DNA of 20,987 nt from an uncultured bacterium. GTDB lineage: Bacteria; Calescibacteriota; Calescibacteriia; Calescibacteriales; Calescibacteriaceae. Below the pieces are notes generated by a model, which saw nothing but the letters and a program-made list of their open reading frames with translations, was not told where the DNA came from and did no database searches. The position numbers were made by a program, and so were the translations under genes. Each line of letters opens with the position of its first letter. The first letter of the stretch is position 1. Location of the stretch: NCBI GenBank assembly GCA_938036315.1, contig CALHPK010000022.1, positions 1-20,987 of the forward strand, in the 5' to 3' direction. This document shows positions 15,625 through 20,987 of this stretch, piece after piece.

Positions 15625-17145
15625 CTATCTGGAATTGAGTGTATTATTGACTATTTCTTCTGTTAGAGCTTCTATTGTTTGTCTTTTAGATACTATTTCT
15701 GGTTTTTTAAGTTTTTCCTCGATGGTTTTTGCTGTAACTGTGCCAATGCATGCAAGTTTCCTCTGAAGGAGCCAATCACGATTTTGGCTGAAATCTTCGT
15801 AAAAGTAGAGAAATGCAAGAGAAGATGTAAATGTGATGATATCTGGATTTTTCTCAATTACTGAGTTTATTTCCTGGTCGCTGTGGTTTACCTTAGATAT
15901 GCTGTATATATCAAAGACTGCAACCGATTTTCCTGACTTTTCGAGTTTTTCTTCGATATTTCTTACGCCTTCTGCTCTGAGGAAAAAGGCATTCTTTATA
16001 TCTTCTCTCTCAAGCCTGTGGTACAATGATTCTGTTGTAAAATCATCGGGTATAAGGTCTGGGTTTATTCCGTAATTATGCAGAGCCCTTGCTGTTTTTT
16101 CTCCTATTGCAGCTATTTTTACGCCTGAAAGTACTCTTACATCTTTACCTAAGGTTTTTAGTCCTAAGAAGAATTTTTCGACTCCGTTCTGGCTTGTGAA
16201 TATTACCACAGATTCTTTCAACTCACTATAAGTTAGTTTTTCTAAAGTCTTTACAAATTTGCTTACCGCTTTTTTATGTTTTTCATCAAAGTTTATTTTT
16301 ATTGATGGGAATATTACTGGATCTCCGCCTTGTTCCCTTATGAGTTTAGCAAATTCTAACGCTTGGGTTTCTGGACGGGTTATAACAATTGTTTTACCAA
16401 AGAGTGGCTTTTTTTCAAACCATGTTATTTTTTCTCTGAGTTTGACAACCTCTCCGACTATGAAGATAGCCGGAGGACTTATCTTTGTCTTTTCTGCTTC
16501 ATCTGCTATATTAAGTAAATCTGATGTTATAGTTCTTTGCTTTGGTGTTGTACCCCATTCTATCAGAGCACAGGGAGTAGTGGGGGGTAGATGTTTCTGT
16601 AATTTTTCGGCGATGCGCCTTAGATTTCTAACTGTCATAAGAAAAACGGTTGTTCCGCATTTGGCGAGGGATTCAAAATCTATTTTTGACTCATCTTTAT
16701 CTGCTTCGCTTCCGGTTGCTACTGAAAATGATGAGTTAAAATCTCTGTGTGTTAGTGGTATCCCGGCATAAGCTGGAACCGCGTAGAAGGATGAAACACC
16801 GGGGATAACTTCAAATTCCACCCCATTTTCGGCTAAAAATTCACATTCCTCACCCCCCCTGCCAAATATAAAAGGATCTCCCCCCTTTAGTCTTGTGACT
16901 ATCTTACCCTCTTTTGCAAACTTGACAAGGAGAGAATTTATTTCATCTTGAGTCATTGTGTGTTTCCCACTTTCTTTCCCTACATAGATTTTTGTTGCAC
17001 CTTGGGCGTAAAATAGCAATTCTTGTGGGACAAGATGATCGTATATCACGACATCGGATTTTGAGATAGCCTCAAGACATCCGAGCGTTACAAGCGATAT
17101 ATCTCCAGGACCAGCCCCAGCTATATATACCTTCCCTTTCCTCAT
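15625..17145 (-). CDS. cobA-hemD: Fused uroporphyrinogen-III C-methyltransferase / uroporphyrinogen-III synthase
   Basis: A 506-residue bifunctional enzyme of the tetrapyrrole branch point. The N-terminal half (about 1-245) is an S-adenosylmethionine uroporphyrinogen-III methyltransferase making precorrin-2: VYIAGAGPGD (6-15), LKGGDPFIFGRGGEE (86-100), PGVSSFYAVPAYAGIPLTHR (115-134) and EWGTTPKQRT (196-205). The C-terminal half (about 247-506) is uroporphyrinogen-III synthase, starting PLFGKTIVITRPETQA and containing VVIFTSQNGVEKFF and DIITFTSSLAFLYF. This fusion is known in several anaerobes. It makes the macrocycle and sends it toward precorrin-2, the route to siroheme or cobalamin, the cofactor class needed by the acyl-CoA mutase in this window. 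No hemC or cbi genes adjoin. It is divergent from atpG across 58 nt, with a weak ribosome site (GAAG). Confidence 0.95.
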   Translation of the reverse strand: MRKGKVYIAGAGPGDISLVTLGCLEAISKSDVVIYDHLVPQELLFYAQGATKIYVGKESGKHTMTQDEINSLLVKFAKEGKIVTRLKGGDPFIFGRGGEECEFLAENGVEFEVIPGVSSFYAVPAYAGIPLTHRDFNSSFSVATGSEADKDESKIDFESLAKCGTTVFLMTVRNLRRIAEKLQKHLPPTTPCALIEWGTTPKQRTITSDLLNIADEAEKTKISPPAIFIVGEVVKLREKITWFEKKPLFGKTIVITRPETQALEFAKLIREQGGDPVIFPSIKINFDEKHKKAVSKFVKTLEKLTYSELKESVVIFTSQNGVEKFFLGLKTLGKDVRVLSGVKIAAIGEKTARALHNYGINPDLIPDDFTTESLYHRLEREDIKNAFFLRAEGVRNIEEKLEKSGKSVAVFDIYSISKVNHSDQEINSVIEKNPDIITFTSSLAFLYFYEDFSQNRDWLLQRKLACIGTVTAKTIEEKLKKPEIVSKRQTIEALTEEIVNNTLNSR

Positions 17146-17203
17146 TCTTCACAAAAAATTAAAAAAAGATTTTTTTTATAAATTCCTTTTATTATCAAAA
17201 TAT
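17146..17203. promoter_or_regulatory. Short divergent spacer between cobA-hemD and atpG
   Basis: 58 nt, almost entirely A and T, with TATAAA at 17177-17182 usable as a -10 box for atpG. No matching -35 box and no Shine-Dalgarno sequence before the atpG ATG (17204) are visible, so atpG may be weakly led or nearly leaderless. Confidence 0.35.
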
Positions 17204-18082
17204 ATGGCGGTAAAGGGTGGGTTAAAATTTCTGCGGAAAAGAAAAAGAGCTATTCAGAATATTGAGAAGATAACTAAAGCCATGAAAACTGTCGCATCTG
17301 TGAAGCTCAGAAAAGCTCAACTTGTCTTTGGGAATTCAAAAAGTTTTATCGATGAGCTTGGTAAGATATTTCATGTTTCAACAGATGTAGGCAAATTGGG
17401 TCCGAAATTTGTGAAAGAAAATTTTGATTTCTCATTTTTGTGGGATTCAAGCAAAGAGGCTAAAGATCTTTACATAGTCATAGGTGCTGACAAAGGATTG
17501 TGTGGAGCTTTCAATAGCAATATTGTTAGAACAGCAAGAGAGAATATAAAGGGGAATCCATATATATGGGCTTTTGGGAAAAAAATAATAAAGCCACTCT
17601 CAAAATATTTTGAGATAACTAGCAAATACGAAGATTATTCAAAAGATTTCTCCATCGAGAAGATGGAGAGCATCTATACAAAAATAGAGGATATGATTAA
17701 CAAAAAAGAAGTTTCGGAAATATTCTGCATATATACATTTTTCAAAAGTCCAGGAACGCAGTATCCGGTCTGCGAGAAAATTTTCCCGATCTTGATTTTT
17801 TCCCCTTGGTCCAGAAAAAAGATTTTCGAGCCTTCTCAGGTTGAGGTTGTAGAATTTTTTGCGAAGTTATATCTTAGATCAAAACTTTTCTTCTGCTTTC
17901 AATCATCCATCACATCTGAGCATGCTTCAAGAATGAGAGCTATGGATATGGCTAACCAGAATGCTAAAAGACTTATCAGGGTTCTTGACCTTCAGATCAA
18001 TAAGGCAAGGCAAGAGTCCATTACTAAGGAATTAATTGATATTGTGAACGGCAAAACAGCACTTGAGTCAGCATCTATTTGA
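17204..18082 (+). CDS. atpG: F-type ATP synthase gamma subunit
   Basis: Central rotor shaft of F1, linking proton flow through the c-ring to ATP synthesis in the catalytic head. The 292-residue protein matches family length. The N-terminal helix has RKRAIQNIEKITKAMKTVAS (13-32) and KLRKAQ (34-39); the middle has YIVIGADKGLCGAFNSNI (90-107); the C-terminal helix carries SEHASRMRAMDMANQNAKRL and INKARQESITKELIDIVNG. All features of a working subunit are present. Unusually, none of the other ATP synthase genes flank it: cobA-hemD is divergent on the left and guaA follows 45 nt on the right, probably in the same transcript. Confidence 0.96.
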   Translation: MAVKGGLKFLRKRKRAIQNIEKITKAMKTVASVKLRKAQLVFGNSKSFIDELGKIFHVSTDVGKLGPKFVKENFDFSFLWDSSKEAKDLYIVIGADKGLCGAFNSNIVRTARENIKGNPYIWAFGKKIIKPLSKYFEITSKYEDYSKDFSIEKMESIYTKIEDMINKKEVSEIFCIYTFFKSPGTQYPVCEKIFPILIFSPWSRKKIFEPSQVEVVEFFAKLYLRSKLFFCFQSSITSEHASRMRAMDMANQNAKRLIRVLDLQINKARQESITKELIDIVNGKTALESASI

Positions 18083-18127
18083 ATTGAGACCTTATAAAAT
18101 ATCATAAGTAAGAGGTGGTAGGTAAGT

Positions 18128-19648
18128 ATGATAGTAATACTTGATTTTGGTTCGCAGTATACTCATCTTATATCAAGAAGGATAAGAAATCTTGGGGTAT
18201 ATACAGAAATACTGCCGTATAATGCTAATATTGAGAGGATATTGAAGCTAAATCCTAAAGCTATAATTCTTTCTGGAGGTCCGCAGAGTGTCTACTCAAA
18301 AAATGCTATAAAGCCAGATCCCAGAATCTTTAACTCCCAGATCCCAATTTTGGGAATATGCTACGGCGCTCAAATTATGGCTCAGATGCTCGGAGGAATA
18401 GTCAAAAAAGCAAAAATAGGAGAATACGGAAGAACAAAAATCTCAATAAAAAAAGAGGATGCACTGTTTGAAGGCATTCCAAAAGATTTCTCAGTATGGA
18501 TGTCTCACGGAGATGTAATAGAAAAAATACCAGAAGGGTTCGAAATCATCGCCCAAACCGAGTTCTCACCAATATCAGCCTTCAAATCAAACAAAATATA
18601 CGGAATACAGTTCCACCCCGAAGTACATCATACAGAATACGGAGAGAAGATATTAGAAAACTTCGTCATCAAAATAAGTGGAGCAGAAAAAGATTGGAAA
18701 CTTGAAAACTATGTCGAAGAACAAATAAACAAAATAAAAGAATTAGACGGAGGAATACTGTGTGCAGTCTCAGGAGGTGTTGATTCAACGGTTCTGGGAG
18801 TTCTACTCCACATAGCAAAAAAAGACGAAGCAAAATTCGTATTCATCAATACCGGACTTCTAAGAAAAGGAGAGCCAGAAGAAGTCAAAGCAAATTTTGA
18901 AAGCTTAGGTATAAAAATTGACATCGTTGACGCTGAAAGTAGATTCTTGAGAAATCTAAAAGGTGTCAGAGACCCAGAAAAGAAAAGAAAAATCATAGGA
19001 AAGACATTCATTGAAGTATTTGAAGAATATGCAGAGCAAAGGAAGGGAGATAAAATAAAGTTTCTGGCGCAAGGAACTTTGTATCCGGATGTCATAGAAA
19101 GCGGAGTTTCAACATCGGGGAAGGCACACGTGATAAAATCTCATCACAATGTCGGGGGACTCCCTGAAAAACTCGGTTTAGAAATAGTGGAACCATTACG
19201 CCAACTGTACAAAGATGAAGTGAGAAAGCTCGGTAGAATACTTGGCATCCCAGAACATATCACCTCAAGACATCCATTCCCAGGACCAGGACTGGCGGTC
19301 AGAATTATTGGAAGTGTAACTCCGAAAAAGTTAAAAATTTTGCGGGAGGTAGACTCGATCTTTCAAGAGGATCTGATAAAATCGGAGCTATACAGCACAG
19401 CATGGCAGGCTTTCTGTGTCCTTACAAACACAAAAAGTGTGGGTATTGTTGGAGATAGGAGAAGATACGGATACGTTGTTGCTATAAGAGCAGTCGAATC
19501 AGAGGATGCTATGACTGCGGATTGGGTAAGATTTCCCTATGATTTCTTGGATAGAGTTGCTAAAAAGATTATAGCATCAGTTCCAGAAATCTCGCGTGTT
19601 ACATATGATATAACGTCAAAACCACCAGCTACCATTGAATGGGAGTGA
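18128..19648 (+). CDS. guaA: GMP synthase (glutamine-hydrolysing)
   Basis: Converts XMP to GMP using ATP and ammonia from glutamine; cytoplasmic dimer. The 506-residue protein has the full bacterial single-chain layout. The class I glutamine amidotransferase domain (about 1-185) has nucleophile Cys78 in GICYGAQ and the His163/Glu165 pair in FHPEVHH. The ATP-pyrophosphatase domain (about 205-390) has the P-loop SGGVDST (215-221). The dimerisation domain ends in DITSKPPATIEWE. Motifs QGTLYPDVIES, KSHHNVGGLP and RHPFPGPGLAVR are intact. The ATG at 18128 has GAGGTGG (18112-18118) nine nucleotides upstream, the best ribosome site in the window. It follows atpG by 45 nt and is convergent with the chemoreceptor gene. 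Confidence 0.98.
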   Translation: MIVILDFGSQYTHLISRRIRNLGVYTEILPYNANIERILKLNPKAIILSGGPQSVYSKNAIKPDPRIFNSQIPILGICYGAQIMAQMLGGIVKKAKIGEYGRTKISIKKEDALFEGIPKDFSVWMSHGDVIEKIPEGFEIIAQTEFSPISAFKSNKIYGIQFHPEVHHTEYGEKILENFVIKISGAEKDWKLENYVEEQINKIKELDGGILCAVSGGVDSTVLGVLLHIAKKDEAKFVFINTGLLRKGEPEEVKANFESLGIKIDIVDAESRFLRNLKGVRDPEKKRKIIGKTFIEVFEEYAEQRKGDKIKFLAQGTLYPDVIESGVSTSGKAHVIKSHHNVGGLPEKLGLEIVEPLRQLYKDEVRKLGRILGIPEHITSRHPFPGPGLAVRIIGSVTPKKLKILREVDSIFQEDLIKSELYSTAWQAFCVLTNTKSVGIVGDRRRYGYVVAIRAVESEDAMTADWVRFPYDFLDRVAKKIIASVPEISRVTYDITSKPPATIEWE

Positions 19649-19676
19649 CTTTGATATAACATCAGAACTACCAAAT
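19607..19676. repeat. Degenerate duplication of the guaA tail
   Basis: The 24 nt at 19607-19630, encoding the conserved DITSKPPA stretch of GuaA, reappear at 19653-19676 just after the stop codon with 19 of 24 identities. The period is 46 nt, so the second copy is not in the same frame spacing and is not translated as part of GuaA. It fills most of the 40-nt convergent spacer and reaches to 12 nt before the chemoreceptor stop. Confidence 0.5.
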
Positions 19677-19688
19677 CCGTAAAGAGAA

Positions 19689-20987
19689 TTAGACCTTGAA
19701 GAATGAAACGAGAGATTTAAGTTTTTCTGAAGTTTCTCTTGCACTGTGGGCGATCTTGAGAAGTCTTTCTACCATTGCCTTGAGTTGTTCCATAGCTCCC
19801 AGAAATCCAGTTATATTTCTGGAAACTTCTCGTGCTGTAGCGCTTTGCTCCTCAATGGCAGAGGATAAAGCCGATGCCATATCCTTCTGACCCTCTGTTT
19901 TGCCTATTATCTCTTTGTAGGATGTCGAAAAACCTTCGATTTGGTCTCCAAGTCCTTTGAAGTTCTCTACAACCTCCTTTATGTATGCTATGAGTTCGCC
20001 CCATGTCGAGTCGATTTTCTCAACCATAGACTTTATATTGTTCGCTTCTGTTCTGGTTTTGTCTGCAAGTTTTCTAACTTCATCGCTGACTACAGCAAAG
20101 CCTTTCCCCGCATCTCCAGCACGTGCCGCCTCTATTGCTGCATTCAAAGCCAAAAGATTAGTCCGGTCTACTACATCTTCAATAACCTTTACTACCGATG
20201 ATATCTTCTTTATGTTAACTGATACAGCATCGCTTGATTTTAATAACTCCTGAACTTTTTTCAGAGAGTTACTCATTGCTGTAACGACCTCTTCGACTTT
20301 TTTCATACTTTGAGAAGAAATTGAGTATATTTCCTTTGCCTCTGCTGAAAGGTCTGCAGCCAGGCGAGAAGATTCTCCTAAAGAAGCTGAAAACTCATCA
20401 ACAGCATTTGAAATCTGAGCAACGCTTCCGGCAATTTGACTTGCAAGCTGGCTCAACTCCTCCGATCCACCAGATAAATTCTCAGCATATACAACAAGAT
20501 TTTCACATACCGCTTTCACGCCTTCCAGAATCTCACTTATCTTTTTCTCAACTTCATTCCAAGCAGACGCTATGACCCCGAACTCATCTTGACTTATTAC
20601 TTTTGCCATCTGAAGTTCTCCACCAGAAAGTTTTGAAAAGACCTCCTGCAGTGACCCTAAATTCTGTAGTGCCTTACCCAAAGTAATGTGAGCAATAATA
20701 AGCACTATCCCAGATATAATAAAAGAAGCCATTATCGAAGTAAGAAGAAGTAGGATTGTTCCTTTAAGATTATAGCTGATTACAACAACAAACTCACCTA
20801 TGAGTTCAGCTCCAGCTGAATCATAAACCGGAGAATAAATCCATACCTTGTTCAATCCTCTGACTTCGGAATATATTTTCCCTTTCCCTTTGTGAGCTGA
20901 ATAAAAGTCTACAAGGTCGCGCTCATGGGCGTAAGCGGAATCAGGATATACAAGAAATAACCTCCCTCTTGTGAAAACAGCTGAGTA
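19689..20987 (-). CDS. Methyl-accepting chemotaxis protein, C-terminal part (5' end outside window)
   Basis: A transmembrane chemoreceptor that controls the CheA kinase and so motility. The frame is open from the right edge, so the TTG at 20855 is internal and at least 44 further residues precede it; 432 residues are visible. They comprise the end of an outside sensor domain (RLFLVYPDSAYAHERD to WIYSPVYDSAGAELIGEFVV, resembling the last strands of a Cache/PAS-like domain), one membrane span (about 77-102), a HAMP linker (to about 155), and a long coiled-coil signalling domain. The CheA/CheW-contacting hairpin tip is unmistakable: DRTNLLALNAAIEAARAGDA and GKGFAVVSDEVRKLADKT (about residues 274-311 of the visible part). 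No C-terminal CheR-binding pentapeptide is seen (ends LVSFFKV). No che genes are in the window. The ligand is unknown. Confidence 0.93.
   Translation of the reverse strand, partial: YSAVFTRGRLFLVYPDSAYAHERDLVDFYSAHKGKGKIYSEVRGLNKVWIYSPVYDSAGAELIGEFVVVISYNLKGTILLLLTSIMASFIISGIVLIIAHITLGKALQNLGSLQEVFSKLSGGELQMAKVISQDEFGVIASAWNEVEKKISEILEGVKAVCENLVVYAENLSGGSEELSQLASQIAGSVAQISNAVDEFSASLGESSRLAADLSAEAKEIYSISSQSMKKVEEVVTAMSNSLKKVQELLKSSDAVSVNIKKISSVVKVIEDVVDRTNLLALNAAIEAARAGDAGKGFAVVSDEVRKLADKTRTEANNIKSMVEKIDSTWGELIAYIKEVVENFKGLGDQIEGFSTSYKEIIGKTEGQKDMASALSSAIEEQSATAREVSRNITGFLGAMEQLKAMVERLLKIAHSARETSEKLKSLVSFFKV

Noticed and set aside
16259-16771. 170-residue rightward open frame inside cobA-hemD
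   Set aside because: Antisense to conserved methyltransferase and synthase motifs; no domain pattern of its own.
1-20987. CRISPR arrays, tRNA or rRNA genes, insertion sequences, toxin-antitoxin pairs, phage defence island
   Set aside because: No regular repeat-spacer pattern, no cloverleaf or rRNA core seen by eye, no transposase or integrase motifs. The edge nuclease-family gene alone does not make a defence system.

Overview
The window looks like a chromosomal housekeeping segment from an AT-rich bacterium with an outer membrane. Evidence for two membranes: a YidC with a periplasmic domain, a glycosyltransferase family 9 (LPS heptosyltransferase type) protein, an LptF/LptG-like permease and a secretin. 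Arginine is written mostly as AGA/AGG and isoleucine often as ATA, which is common in thermophiles; a thermophilic or uncultured lineage is an inference, and I do not assign a phylum. I see no rRNA, tRNA, CRISPR array, insertion sequence, integrase or phage gene.

Left part (1-8881). The 3' end of a PD-(D/E)XK nuclease-family gene runs rightward off the left edge. A long leftward gene train follows, read from right to left: dapF, grpE, yidC, an unrecognised exported protein, argG, argH and a GT9 glycosyltransferase. Gaps are 1 to 52 nt and the last pair overlaps by 29 nt, so a single operon is likely. It joins meso-diaminopimelate synthesis, chaperone activity, membrane-protein insertion, the last two steps of arginine synthesis and surface glycan assembly.

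Middle (8882-15494). A 259-nt spacer carries two TTGTACAA palindromes. The leftward pair coaD and an LptF/LptG-like gene comes next, divergent from a stand-alone B12-dependent acyl-CoA mutase large subunit. That gene converges on a very short solitary secretin, which is divergent from a multi-membrane-span GT-C-like protein.

Right part (15495-20987). A fused CobA-HemD (uroporphyrinogen III synthase plus methyltransferase) is divergent from atpG, which is separated from any other ATP synthase gene and followed by guaA. A chemoreceptor gene, open at the right edge, converges on guaA.

No clearly new multi-gene system is visible. The points most worth a second look are the substituted active-site residues of the mutase, the mini-secretin, the orphan atpG, and a set of short tandem duplications lying at or just past stop codons, the clearest being a 30-nt duplication at the yidC junction. 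Both edge genes are incomplete.
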